A stretch of 64,000 bases of DNA from contig WJMA01000010.1 of assembly GCA_014728175.1 (NCBI GenBank), positions 1 through 64,000 of the forward strand. Direction: 5' to 3'. This DNA comes from Candidatus Fermentibacterota bacterium. Its GTDB lineage: Bacteria > Fermentibacterota > Fermentibacteria > Fermentibacterales > JCC-6. Positions within the stretch are counted from its first letter, which is position 1, and each line of letters starts with the position of its first letter. Made by a program: the position numbers and the translations under genes. Shown one piece after another: positions 8,114 through 16,989 of this stretch. The notes under the pieces are model-generated. The model worked only from the letters and a program-made list of their open reading frames with translations, made no database searches and was not told the origin of the DNA.

Positions 8114-8583
8114 AGCGACCTCTCGACATGCAGCATGGCCCTGAGCTTGTCGTTGGCGTTCCTCAGCCTTCTGGAGAGTACCTCTGCGAACTTCCTGACG
8201 ATCTGGAAGCCCAGGTCCGGACGCTCATCGAAAACCTCCAGTAACTCGTCATGGCTGAATACGGCCAGTTCGGTGGTCTGGTGGGCGTACACGGAAGCGC
8301 TCCTGGACATCTTGTCCAGCAGCGCCATCTCCCCGAAGAACTCCCCCTTGCCCATGAACCCTATCACCTGCTCATAGTTCTCCGGCATGCGCTTGGTTAC
8401 CCTTACCCTGCCCGAGAGAATCAGGAAGAGGTCCGCTCCCACGTCCTCCTCGCTCAACACCATCTCGCCCGGGCCATAGTTCTCGTAGCGGGCCATGCTT
8501 CTGAACAGGCTCAGTTCTTCCGAGCGCAGACCCTCGAACAGGTAGGCGGTCCTGAATACGTCCTTGCCTTCCAGCGTTGGCAA
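8110..8583 (-). CDS. Cyclic-nucleotide-binding domain protein without a DNA-binding domain
   Basis: The product is essentially one cNMP-binding (CRP-type) beta-roll: LFLILSGRVRVTKR, then GKGEFFGEMALLDKMSRSASVYA, the phosphate-binding cassette with Gly-Glu and Arg. A C-terminal helical stretch ends it, with no winged helix. It may bind cAMP or cGMP and act through a partner, or be a degenerate sensor. The preferred start is TTG at 8583, preceded by AAAGGAG at a good distance. The longest ORF starts at a GTG at 8619 and adds 12 Pro-rich residues. It sits between rqcH and deoB. The adenylate cyclase encoded at 24757 could supply its ligand; this link is inference. Confidence 0.82.
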   Translation of the reverse strand: MPTLEGKDVFRTAYLFEGLRSEELSLFRSMARYENYGPGEMVLSEEDVGADLFLILSGRVRVTKRMPENYEQVIGFMGKGEFFGEMALLDKMSRSASVYAHQTTELAVFSHDELLEVFDERPDLGFQIVRKFAEVLSRRLRNANDKLRAMLHVERSL

Positions 8584-8631
8584 AACCGCTCCTTTCCCCG
8601 GGGCCGGTAGAGGTTCCACCCCGGATTCCGG

Positions 8632-10260
8632 TCATCGCTGTCTTTTTGTACTTCGATCCAAACTCCGGGCCAACTTCTCGCCGTCGTACGAGGACAGGTC
8701 GACGAAGAGGGTGTTCTCGTCCGAGTATACAACCTGACCCGGTTTTCCGCCCTTCATCCGCCGCACCTTCTGTATCTCCGTGTAATCTACGGGTACCACT
8801 CCGGTGTTTTTTTTCCGGCTGCTGTACGCGGCGAGGGCCGCCGCCTGTAGCAGCACCTTGCGGGGCGGATTGTCGGGCTTGCCGTCCCTCTTGAGAAGGA
8901 CGTGCCCTCCGGTCTCGCCCCGGGCATGCAGCCAGAGGTCTCCCCTTTTGCCCAGGCCGAAGGTCAGCTTCTCGTTCTCCCGGGCGTTGCGGCCCACGAA
9001 GCACCTCCAGCCCATGGCCAGCCGAACCTCGGCCAACGGCCTTTCGGTTTGGGCCGAGGGAGAGCTCTCGATCTCTCCCAGACGGGCCTCGATCTCCTCC
9101 AGGTCGAGATCGGGGACTTTCTCCATCTCCTTGCGCAGCTTCCGGATCTCCCGCTCGGTTCGCCTAACTATCTTGCGTAGGTTGCCGATCTCCCTCTCTC
9201 CGTTCCTGGCCTTCCGGAAGTAGCGCTGGGCGTTCTCCACGGGGCTGCGAGAAGGCTTGAGGGGTATCTCCACCTCGTTGCCCCGCCAGTCCTCCAGCCT
9301 GGCCACCGTGGCTCCCTTTTCCAGCTCCCGGGCCTGGGTAAGGAGAAGGTTTCCCCAGTCGCGATAAGTTGCGGGCGGAGTTACATTTTCCAGCGCCCGG
9401 GCCGCGTTCTCCCTTCTCCTGGAGAGCCTGCCCATCCGCTCGTTCAGGTGACGGATGTACTCCCTCCGGGCCAGTTCCCCCAGTTCCCGGGCCTTTCCGG
9501 GACGATGGGGGCCCAGCGGGTCGTCGATGGGCTCTCCGGGGCCCAACCTTACCGGTAGAGGCGCCCGGGGCCCCTGCCAGGGAGTGAATACCTCCTTCTC
9601 CAGGGCCTTTTTCATCTCCATGACCACCTCGTACGGAGTGACCGATCTGTCTCTGGCCTCGGTCAACACCGCCTCGGCCGTAACCGGCCCCACTCCCTCC
9701 AATATTGAATAGACGTCCTTGGAGGTAACCGTTTCGGGCGGCTTCTCCAGACGGTCCCGTGAGCTTCCCCATTCCCCCCGACCCAGGCCGGAGGGGGGCG
9801 GGGCCTGGTAGGTGGCGCCCGGGACTACGGTTCTATAGCGGCTTCTTTTCGGCCCTATCCTCCTGAGGCAGGCCAGTATCCGGTCGTCAGAGCTACGGAC
9901 CAGGATGACGTTGGCGTTACGGCCGGTGATCTCGAACACCAGCCGGATTCCGCCGTCATCGTAGGCCTGGGGATGGTCGAGCCCTATCACCAGCACCCGG
10001 TCCAGGCCCATTTGCCGGGCCGACCCTACACGAGCTCCCTCCAGGTGGTCCTTCCAGACCGCGGTCGGGGAGGCCATGGGGCAGCCGTCTTCCTCCCACC
10101 AGAGGTCCGGGGACTCGGGCAGGGCGGAGAGAACCAGGACCGGCTTTCGGAACCGAAGTCCGAGCCCGGGACGGACCGGGACGCCGACCGCCGTGCACCG
10201 GCGGCCCTCGATGCGCTCCCGGAGGGAAGGCATGATGGCGGCCAGAAACACACCGTCCAC
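8632..10260 (-). CDS. rqcH: Ribosome quality control protein RqcH (Rqc2/NEMF, NFACT family)
   Basis: RqcH binds stalled 50S-peptidyl-tRNA complexes and directs C-terminal alanine tailing of the nascent chain. The sequence shows the NFACT-N domain (DGVFLAAIMPSLRERI), helix-hairpin-helix and coiled-coil regions in the middle, and the C-terminal NFACT-R domain with DLWLHARGETGGHVLLK. The preferred start is GTG at 10260, which has AAGGAGG five bases upstream and gives the standard family N-terminus. The longest ORF begins at a TTG 24 bases earlier. The product is 542 aa. It is the first gene of the minus-strand run and diverges from yicC. Confidence 0.92.
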   Translation of the reverse strand: MDGVFLAAIMPSLRERIEGRRCTAVGVPVRPGLGLRFRKPVLVLSALPESPDLWWEEDGCPMASPTAVWKDHLEGARVGSARQMGLDRVLVIGLDHPQAYDDGGIRLVFEITGRNANVILVRSSDDRILACLRRIGPKRSRYRTVVPGATYQAPPPSGLGRGEWGSSRDRLEKPPETVTSKDVYSILEGVGPVTAEAVLTEARDRSVTPYEVVMEMKKALEKEVFTPWQGPRAPLPVRLGPGEPIDDPLGPHRPGKARELGELARREYIRHLNERMGRLSRRRENAARALENVTPPATYRDWGNLLLTQARELEKGATVARLEDWRGNEVEIPLKPSRSPVENAQRYFRKARNGEREIGNLRKIVRRTEREIRKLRKEMEKVPDLDLEEIEARLGEIESSPSAQTERPLAEVRLAMGWRCFVGRNARENEKLTFGLGKRGDLWLHARGETGGHVLLKRDGKPDNPPRKVLLQAAALAAYSSRKKNTGVVPVDYTEIQKVRRMKGGKPGQVVYSDENTLFVDLSSYDGEKLARSLDRSTKRQR

Positions 10261-10324
10261 CTCGGCCTCCTTCCCGTTGGACAAACGGAATTCGAAAAAC
10301 CATGTATCGGGAGAGAGGTTATAC

Positions 10325-10330
10325 TATAAT
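10325..10330 (+). promoter_or_regulatory. Consensus -10 box in the rqcH/yicC divergent gap
   Basis: A perfect TATAAT lies 41 bases before the yicC start, in an A+T-rich patch (TTATACTATAATACC) that stands out from its surroundings. No good -35 box sits at 16-18 bases. The same patch read on the minus strand (TATTATAGTATAA) could serve rqcH. Confidence 0.4.
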
Positions 10331-10371
10331 ACCTGCCAGTCTGCGACTCGTCCGCTCCGAAGGGGATCGTA

Positions 10372-11253
10372 ATGCAGTCCATGACAGGCTTCGGCTCCGC
10401 TTCTGCCTTGTTGGAGGGTTTCGCTCTGCGCATCGAGGCCCGCTCTGTAAACCAGAGGGGGCTGAAGATCCATCTGAGGTTCCCTTCGCATCTGGTCTTC
10501 CTGGAGGAGCGGGTGCAGGATCTGGCCCGGGAACGCTTCCATAGAGGCAGGATAGACGTATGCGCCGTCGTGGAGACCCCGGACGGCTCCGAGCCCCTTC
10601 CCCGCGTGGACGACCGGGTGGCCAGAGCCTACGTGAGAGCGGCGAGGAAGCTTTCGGAGAGATTGGACCTATCCAACGACCTGACCGTTTCCAGGCTCCT
10701 GAGCCTTTCCGGAGTGATGGACAGGGGGGATCCGGGCAGGGTCGACCAGGACCGGTGGGCGAAGCCCGCGGAGGATTGTGCCCGTCAGTGCCTGGACGAC
10801 CTGCGGGCCTGCCGGGAGAGGGAAGGACGGGAGCTGTCCGCTACCATGAACGAGAAGCTGCGGGCAATACAGGACATGGGTATTCCGCTGATGGAGGGCC
10901 AGAAGGAAAGGGTCGAAGGCAGGCTTCAGAACCTTCGATCCAGGATGGACGCGTTGTTGGGGGATCGTTCGCTGGACCAGGACCGGCTGTACCAGGAGCT
11001 GGCCCTGTTGGCGGATAAGATAGACGTAACCGAGGAGTACGAGCGATTGCTGACCCATCTGTCCGCCGCGCTTTCCCTGCTTCAATCCGACGGCGAACCT
11101 CTGGGCAGGAAGCTGGGTTTTCTGGTGCAGGAGATGCACAGGGAGCTCAACACCATGGGCGCCAAGGTGGCCGATGGCGCCGCGTCCCTGCGGATCGTGG
11201 ACATGAAGAACGAGCTGGCCGCCCTGAGAGAGCTGGTTGCTAACGTTGAATAA
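10372..11253 (+). CDS. yicC: YicC-family endoribonuclease
   Basis: The 293-residue protein opens with the family hallmark QSMTGFG, followed by the SVNQRGLKIHLRFP segment, and ends with the conserved C-terminal block REL NTMGAKVADG...IVDMKNELAALREL (DUF1732). YicC proteins are metal-dependent endoribonucleases; in E. coli YicC is linked to turnover of small RNAs. The order yicC then gmk is widespread. This gene starts the long plus-strand housekeeping run and is followed seven bases later by the guanylate kinase start. Confidence 0.93.
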   Translation: MQSMTGFGSASALLEGFALRIEARSVNQRGLKIHLRFPSHLVFLEERVQDLARERFHRGRIDVCAVVETPDGSEPLPRVDDRVARAYVRAARKLSERLDLSNDLTVSRLLSLSGVMDRGDPGRVDQDRWAKPAEDCARQCLDDLRACREREGRELSATMNEKLRAIQDMGIPLMEGQKERVEGRLQNLRSRMDALLGDRSLDQDRLYQELALLADKIDVTEEYERLLTHLSAALSLLQSDGEPLGRKLGFLVQEMHRELNTMGAKVADGAASLRIVDMKNELAALRELVANVE

Positions 11254-11260
11254 CTGTGGA

Positions 11261-12523
11261 ATGCTGGTGGTGGTCGCCGGTCCCTCCGGAGCGGGAAAGA
11301 CCACCCTGGCCAAGCACCTCGTTGACAAGATCCCCGATACCCGTTTCTCCGTATCCTGTACCACCCGGCCCCGACGGGGCAACGAGAGAGAGGGGCGGGA
11401 TTACCATTTCCTGAGCGAGAAGGAGTTCGAACGCCTGCGGGAAGAGGGCTACTTCCTGGAGTGGGCCCGGGTACACGGTCGGCTCTACGGAACTCCCGGA
11501 GAATGGGTGAGAGAAAGGCTTCGCGAAGGTCTCAACGTGGTGTTGGACATAGACGTCCAAGGGGCTCTACAGGTCAGGGAGCGCCATCCGGCAGCGGTGT
11601 TGGTCTTCGTACTTCCCCCCTCCGTGGAGAGGCTTCGCAGCAGGCTGGTGGGGAGAGGTACGGACACCGATGAGGAGGTCGAGAGAAGGATGACCGCCGC
11701 CGCCGAGGAAGTGGGATGGGCGCCGGCTTTCGATTACCTGGTAGTAAACGATGACCTGGAGAGGGCCCGTCGACAGGTGGAGTCCGTGATGATCTCCGAG
11801 GGGCTCCGGACGAGCCGGCTACCGGTGGACGGGCTGCTGGAGTACGGCCGATGGCCCGGTGGCAGGAGCTACTGGAATGGTGTGCGCGCAGTGGTCTCGG
11901 CCGGTCCGACCAGGGAGCCCATAGACGATGTGCGATTCCTGGGTAACCGCTCATCGGGCCTGATGGGGCTCTCGATGGCCATGGCCCTCCGGGATGCCGG
12001 GGCCGAGGTTACGCTGGTCCACGGTCCGACTTCGGCCCGACCGCCCGACGGTGTGAAGCCGGTGGCCGTACGGACCACGAAGGAACTCCTGGAAGAGCTT
12101 AGGCGGTTGGTTCCGGAAACGGGTTTTCTGGCCATGGCCGCGGCGGTGAGCGACTTCCGAGCCGAGCGGAAATTACGGGGAAAGACGGAGCGTAGGGAGG
12201 GCGGGCTTGATCTCAGGCTGAAGAGTACGCCGGACGTGCTCGGCGAGCTTTCACCCCGATGCCCGGTACTGGCCTTCGCCCTGGAGATGGGGGACGACGC
12301 CGAAAAGCGGGCTGAGCGCAAGATGCGCTCCAAGAAAGCAACGGCCATCTTCGTAAACCGGGGGGACGTTGGGGGAATCGGCATGGAGTCCCTGGGCAAC
12401 GAGGGCGTTCTGCTCTTCGAGAACGGGCGACGGGTGGAGGTGCCGTTCTCCTCGAAGAGGATGGTGGCCGAGCGGATAACGCACGAGATGGGGCTTTACC
12501 TCGGGGGTGGAGATGCCCGCTAA
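11261..12523 (+). CDS. Guanylate kinase fused to phosphopantothenate-cysteine ligase (Gmk-CoaB fusion)
   Basis: Numbering follows the longest 428-residue ORF from a TTG at 11237; the preferred ATG start at 11261 gives 420 aa. Residues 8-190 are a complete guanylate kinase: Walker A AGPSGAGKTT, the GMP-binding SCTTRPRRGNEREGRDYHF, then LDIDVQGALQV and the arginine-rich lid. Residues 215-428 match the CoaB half of Dfp: SAGPTREPIDDVRFLGNRSS, AMAAAVSDF, LKSTPDVLGEL, FALEMGDD and RKMRSKKATAIFVNR. The CoaC flavoprotein half is absent. The protein should both phosphorylate GMP and join cysteine to 4'-phosphopantothenate. Many bacteria carry gmk, rpoZ and coaBC in this order, so loss of rpoZ and of the CoaC part could have produced the fusion. 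Confidence 0.9.
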   Translation: MLVVVAGPSGAGKTTLAKHLVDKIPDTRFSVSCTTRPRRGNEREGRDYHFLSEKEFERLREEGYFLEWARVHGRLYGTPGEWVRERLREGLNVVLDIDVQGALQVRERHPAAVLVFVLPPSVERLRSRLVGRGTDTDEEVERRMTAAAEEVGWAPAFDYLVVNDDLERARRQVESVMISEGLRTSRLPVDGLLEYGRWPGGRSYWNGVRAVVSAGPTREPIDDVRFLGNRSSGLMGLSMAMALRDAGAEVTLVHGPTSARPPDGVKPVAVRTTKELLEELRRLVPETGFLAMAAAVSDFRAERKLRGKTERREGGLDLRLKSTPDVLGELSPRCPVLAFALEMGDDAEKRAERKMRSKKATAIFVNRGDVGGIGMESLGNEGVLLFENGRRVEVPFSSKRMVAERITHEMGLYLGGGDAR

Positions 12524-13220
12524 GTCGCGTGATCCACTATGGAACGCCTTGTCCACCTTCGGTATGGATAAGGTTTACGTACCGGAGGGATGGCGGTCGA
12601 CCTCCGGCGGCGGAGGGCGGGGAAAGAACGAGCCCGGCGTGGCCGCGGCCCTGAAGAGGCTGCGGAAAGAGGTGGGCGACTGCGACCGCTGCCGCCTGTC
12701 CGAGTCTCGCAACCGGTTGGTCTTCGGGGATGGAAACCCCGAGGCCGGAATAGTTCTGATAGGGGAAGGGCCGGGGGCAAACGAGGACCGTACCGGAAAG
12801 CCTTTCGTGGGACGGGCGGGCAAGCTGTTGGACAAAATTTTGGCCTCCATAGACCTGAACAGGAGCAAGGTCTACATAACCAACGTGGTGAAGTGCAGAC
12901 CTCCACGGAACAGAACCCCCCGGCGGGACGAGGTGACCTCCTGTCTGTGGATTCTGGAGGAGCAGGTGCGGATAATGCGTCCGGGGATAATAATCGCCCT
13001 GGGAGCCTCCGCCGCCAGAACCATAACCGGCATGGACAAGGGCATCGGGATGCTGCGGAGCGGCCTGCACAGGTTCATGGGCTATCCGGTGATGGCCACC
13101 TACCATCCGGCGGCCCTACTTCGTACCAACGCCCTGAAGAGGCCGGTATGGGAGGATATGAAGAAGCTAAGGGAAATGCTCAAGGAAAAGGATCTACCCA
13201 GAAGGGAGGGAAATGGCTGA
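12513..13220 (+). CDS. Type 4 (iron-sulfur) uracil-DNA glycosylase
   Basis: This enzyme removes uracil from DNA to start base-excision repair. It has the family-4 motifs GEGPGANEDRTGKPFVGRAG (motif 1) and HPAALLR (motif 2), and four Cys placed as 4Fe-4S ligands: CDRC near residue 55, KCRPP, and the Cys before LWILEEQ. The ATG at 12513, preceded by GGGGGTGGAG, is preferred over the GTG two codons earlier. The N-terminal 40 residues (WNALSTFGMDKVYVP) form a lead seen in SPO1-type relatives. It overlaps the Gmk-CoaB stop by 11 bases and the dnaB start by 8 bases. Confidence 0.93.
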   Translation: MPAKSRDPLWNALSTFGMDKVYVPEGWRSTSGGGGRGKNEPGVAAALKRLRKEVGDCDRCRLSESRNRLVFGDGNPEAGIVLIGEGPGANEDRTGKPFVGRAGKLLDKILASIDLNRSKVYITNVVKCRPPRNRTPRRDEVTSCLWILEEQVRIMRPGIIIALGASAARTITGMDKGIGMLRSGLHRFMGYPVMATYHPAALLRTNALKRPVWEDMKKLREMLKEKDLPRREGNG

Positions 13221-14571
13221 GACCGAGGGTTACTCACCTCCTTCCAACGTGGAGGCGGAGAGAAGCGTGCTGGGCGGAATCCTGCTGGATGAGGAGATCG
13301 CTCTGGAAGCCTTCAGCAAGCTTACCAGCAAGGATTTTTTCGAGAGCAGGCACCGGCGAATATTCCAAATCTGTCGTGATCTGGATTCCAGGAACTGCAG
13401 AATAGACCTGGTGACGGTTACCGACGAGCTGACCGATCGCAAGATGCTGGATCAGTGCGGGGGAAGCGATTACCTGATATCCCTTACCGACGACATTCCC
13501 ATTTTGAGCAATATTACCGAGCATTTGAAAATAGTTCGTAATAAGTCGCTGTTGCGCAGACTGCTGGGTGCCTGTCAGGACGGCATCAAAATGGTTCTGG
13601 AGGGCGGTGGGGAGGCCCGGGAGATAATAGACCTCACCGAGAAGAAGGTGTTCGAGGTAAGCGTGGATCGGACCCTTACCGATTTCGTTCCCCTCTCCGA
13701 GCTGGTGGGGGAGGGAGTGACCGAGTTGGAGAGGCTGCGCGACTCCACCAGTATGGTAACCGGGCTTTCAACCGGATTCGACGAGTTGGACGAGCTGACC
13801 ACCGGCCTGCACGAGAGCGAGCTGGTCATAATCGCCGCCAGGCCGGCGGTGGGCAAGACCAGCCTGGCCCTGAACATGGCCGAGCACATGGCCAACATGA
13901 CGGACAAAGCGGTGGGATTCTTCAGTCTGGAGATGTCGGCGAAGCAGTTGGTCAGAAGGTTTCTCTGCGCCAACTCCGGAGTGGGAATAAGGGCCCTGGC
14001 CGATGACACGCTGCCGGAGAAACACAGGCGCGAGGTTCAGCACGCCGCGGACAGGCTGTCCAGGCTCAGGATCTACATAGATGACACGGCCAGCATAGGT
14101 CCCATCCAGCTGAGGGCCAAGGCCAGGAGGCTGGCCAGAAGGGCGGATCTGGCGGCAGTGTTCGTGGACTACCTGCAGCTGATGAGAGTGGAGGGCCGGG
14201 CGGAGAACAGACAGCAGGAGATATCCCAGATCTCCGGGTCCCTCAAGGCTCTGGCCAAGGAGTTGCGGATACCGGTGATCGCCCTTTCCCAGCTTAGCAG
14301 GAGGGCGGCGAACAGGGAGGGACCGCCCAGGCTGAGCGACCTCAGGGAGAGTGGAGCCATAGAACAGGACGCCGATCTGGTGCTGTTCCTGCACGATCCC
14401 GGCCTGGAGTCCGGTCCGGACGAGATGGAACCGCTGGAAGACAGCCTCTTCAAGGAGATATTGCTGAGGATAGGCAAGCAGAGAAACGGTCCCCGGGGGA
14501 ACGTGAGACTGGTATTCGATACGGCCATATCCAGGTTCTTCTCCCAGGCGAGGGAGGAGGCGGCTCCTTGA
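13213..14571 (+). CDS. dnaB: Replicative DNA helicase
   Basis: DnaB is the hexameric 5'-3' helicase that unwinds DNA ahead of the replisome. The N-terminal dimer domain begins PPSNVEAERSVLGGILLDEE. The RecA-like domain has Walker A ARPAVGKTSLALNMAEH (near residue 210), Walker B VFVDYLQLM, the DnaB motif IALSQLSRRAANR, and LRESGAIEQDADLVLFL with its arginine finger. At 452 aa it has normal length and no intein. It sits in a translationally tight run between the uracil-DNA glycosylase and radA genes. Confidence 0.97.
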   Translation: MAETEGYSPPSNVEAERSVLGGILLDEEIALEAFSKLTSKDFFESRHRRIFQICRDLDSRNCRIDLVTVTDELTDRKMLDQCGGSDYLISLTDDIPILSNITEHLKIVRNKSLLRRLLGACQDGIKMVLEGGGEAREIIDLTEKKVFEVSVDRTLTDFVPLSELVGEGVTELERLRDSTSMVTGLSTGFDELDELTTGLHESELVIIAARPAVGKTSLALNMAEHMANMTDKAVGFFSLEMSAKQLVRRFLCANSGVGIRALADDTLPEKHRREVQHAADRLSRLRIYIDDTASIGPIQLRAKARRLARRADLAAVFVDYLQLMRVEGRAENRQQEISQISGSLKALAKELRIPVIALSQLSRRAANREGPPRLSDLRESGAIEQDADLVLFLHDPGLESGPDEMEPLEDSLFKEILLRIGKQRNGPRGNVRLVFDTAISRFFSQAREEAAP

Positions 14572-14593
14572 GCCTCGGGATCCCGATCGCTTG

Positions 14594-15988
14594 ATGGCCC
14601 GCAAGAGATCCTACTTCGTCTGCTCCGAGTGCGGGGGAGAGTCCTACGCCTGGAGCGGCAGGTGCGAGCACTGCGGGGCGTGGAACACCCTGGTGGAGCA
14701 CGCGGCCCGGGAAAAGGACAAGAGGGCGCGGACAACCGATTCCCAGGCGACCGCGGTACCCCTGGCTGAGGTTCCGACCACCGAGGGCGACAGAATATCC
14801 ACCAGTATGGAGGAGCTGGACCGGGTTCTGGGTGGGGGGCTTCTGTCCGGATCCATGAGCCTGATCGGAGGGGAGCCGGGAATAGGTAAGAGCACCCTGA
14901 TGCTCCAGCTGGTCTCGGCGATAGCGAGTTCCGGCGGCACCGTCCTGTACGCCACCGGAGAGGAGTCGGCCTCCCAGGTGGCCAGGAGGGCCCGGCGCAT
15001 AGGATGCAACACCTCGGAGGTGATGGTCCTGGCGGCCACCTCGCTGGAATCAATTATGGGAACGGTGGCCAAGGCCTCACCAGGTCTGCTGGTCGTCGAC
15101 TCCATCCAGACCGTATACTCGGCCGATCTGACCAGCGCAGCCGGCTCGGTCTCGCAGGTGAGGTACTGCACCGCCGAGCTCCTGAACCTTACCAAGAGCA
15201 GGGGTATGACCACGTTCGTGGTGGGGCACGTAACCAAGCAGGGGGCCATAGCTGGTCCGAAGGTGATGGAACACTTGGTGGACGCGGTCGTATATTTCGA
15301 GGGCGACTCCGGGCATAACTACCGTCTGCTCAGGGTGGTCAAGAACAGATTCGGGTCCACCAACGAGTTGGGTATATTCGAGATGACCTCGAAGGGCCTG
15401 GAGGGCGTCAGAGAGGCTTCCGCCTACTTCCTGAGGCGGGAAGGAATAAACCGCCCGGGAAGCGTGGTGGCGGCGGTCATGGAAGGTAGCAGGCCGTTCC
15501 TGGTCGAGGTGCAGGCCCTTACCAGCATCTCCCGGTACGGCGTTCCCCAACGTACGGTCAACGGCTTCGACTCCAGAAGGCTGTCCATGCTGCTGGCTGT
15601 ACTTGAAAAGAGGTGTGGTACGGACTTATCGAACCAGGACGTATACGTCAACGTGGCCGGAGGCGCCAACCTTACGGATCCCGGAGCCGATCTCGGGGTC
15701 TGCGTGGCGGTCGCCTCCAGCAGAAGGGACCTTACCGTAAGGGAAGGAGTGGCGATTTGTGGTGAGGTGGGGCTGGGAGGCGAGGTAAGGCCCGTCTCCA
15801 GCTTCGACAAGAGGCTGAGCGAGGTTCTCAGCCTGGGATTTTCGATGCTTGTGGGCTCCGTCGAGGATACCGGAGAAGCCAGAGTGGACGGAAAGCCCGT
15901 CAAGGAGGGAGTGCAAGGCTATTCAAATGTGATGGATTCTATAGAGAGCCTTCTCTCCCGGGACTCAGAAGGAGGTAGCTGGATATGA
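14594..15988 (+). CDS. radA: DNA repair protein RadA (Sms)
   Basis: RadA is a RecA-like, DnaB-like helicase that drives branch migration during recombination. Domains in order: a C4 zinc finger (CSECGGE...CEHCGAWN) at 9-33, a RecA core with Walker A GGEPGIGKSTLMLQL, the RadA-specific KNRFGSTNELGIFEM, and a Lon-protease-like C-terminal domain without the catalytic pair. The start was set at ATG 14594, directly after an in-frame TTG. It follows dnaB by 22 bases, and its stop overlaps the next start as ATGA. Confidence 0.96.
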   Translation: MARKRSYFVCSECGGESYAWSGRCEHCGAWNTLVEHAAREKDKRARTTDSQATAVPLAEVPTTEGDRISTSMEELDRVLGGGLLSGSMSLIGGEPGIGKSTLMLQLVSAIASSGGTVLYATGEESASQVARRARRIGCNTSEVMVLAATSLESIMGTVAKASPGLLVVDSIQTVYSADLTSAAGSVSQVRYCTAELLNLTKSRGMTTFVVGHVTKQGAIAGPKVMEHLVDAVVYFEGDSGHNYRLLRVVKNRFGSTNELGIFEMTSKGLEGVREASAYFLRREGINRPGSVVAAVMEGSRPFLVEVQALTSISRYGVPQRTVNGFDSRRLSMLLAVLEKRCGTDLSNQDVYVNVAGGANLTDPGADLGVCVAVASSRRDLTVREGVAICGEVGLGGEVRPVSSFDKRLSEVLSLGFSMLVGSVEDTGEARVDGKPVKEGVQGYSNVMDSIESLLSRDSEGGSWI

Positions 15989-16989
15989 GCACCAAAGGCT
16001 GGGGCGCAAGAATTGTTTTTATTCTCGTGCTCGGCCTGGTAGGAACACTAGCCTTCAAGTGGTGGATGGGTTTCGTTGGCCTGGGGATAGGCATGCTTGC
16101 CATCGCCCTGGAGATCCTCTTCTTGAGGCTGCCGGCCGAGGAAATAGCGTACGCATTGGTGGGGACCGGAGCGGGTCTGGTTCTGGGTATTCTGGTCGTG
16201 CTGGTGTTGAAGTTGGCCAACATAGACTTGAGCGCCGAGGAGTCAGGTGATCCCCTGGTCATGGTTCCACTGGCCCTGTGCTTCGCCCTGGGGCACGTGG
16301 CGGTAAGAAAGGGAAGACGTCTGGGTCTTTTGGACGCCGGCGAGAAGGAACCCGTGGAGAGAACCCCCATGGTGGTGGATCTATCTGCGGTCGTGGACGG
16401 CAGAGTGGCCGACATGGTCCTGGTCGGTCTACTCAACGGCCCTTTCGTAATTCCCGCTTCCGTCGAGCTGCAGCTGGAGGAGATGAAGAACTCTGACGAC
16501 GTAGTCGAACGGGGCAAGGCCAGACGAGGCCTGGAAACCCTGGAAAGGCTGGAAGAGGCGTGCCGCTCCGCGGAAGAGATCCAGTACAGGGATTTCGGGG
16601 AGGGTCCTCGGGAGAAGCTCCGTCTCCTGGAATGGCTCAGGGACGAGCCGGCCAAGCTCCTAAGCGCGGACGAGGAGCTTCTGGACACCGCCGAGAGGGA
16701 AGGCATCCTCGTCATCAGGCTGGACGAGATCGGGGGCGCCGCGAAAAGGGTCATCCTGCCCGGAGAGAGAGTAAGGCTCAAGCTCATCCGCAAGGGTAGG
16801 AACCCCGGTCAGGGCGTGGGATTCCTCAACGACGGCACCATGGTCGTGGTGGAGGACGGAGAGGACGACGTGTCTCAGATGATCGACGCTATCACCCATA
16901 CCACCTTCAGGGCGTCGGGAGGAACCATGGTGTTCGCCCGGAAGGCTACCGAGGAAAGCCCGGAAGAGCACCAAGAAATAATCACCTGA
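15985..16989 (+). CDS. Membrane-anchored PIN-TRAM domain protein (YacL family)
   Basis: Four hydrophobic segments fill the first 110 residues. A PIN nuclease-like domain follows: VVDLSAVVDGRVADM, a mid-domain Glu, and KLLSADEELLDTAEREG supply the acidic cluster. A C-terminal TRAM-type RNA-binding domain ends it (AKRVILPGERVRLKLIRKG, then GVGFLNDGTMVVVEDG). This architecture is the YacL/YoaL family found next to radA and ispD in many bacteria. It is probably an RNA-directed nuclease at the membrane; the substrate is not known. It overlaps radA as ATGA and shares one base with the ispDF start (TGATG). Confidence 0.9.
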   Translation: MSTKGWGARIVFILVLGLVGTLAFKWWMGFVGLGIGMLAIALEILFLRLPAEEIAYALVGTGAGLVLGILVVLVLKLANIDLSAEESGDPLVMVPLALCFALGHVAVRKGRRLGLLDAGEKEPVERTPMVVDLSAVVDGRVADMVLVGLLNGPFVIPASVELQLEEMKNSDDVVERGKARRGLETLERLEEACRSAEEIQYRDFGEGPREKLRLLEWLRDEPAKLLSADEELLDTAEREGILVIRLDEIGGAAKRVILPGERVRLKLIRKGRNPGQGVGFLNDGTMVVVEDGEDDVSQMIDAITHTTFRASGGTMVFARKATEESPEEHQEIIT

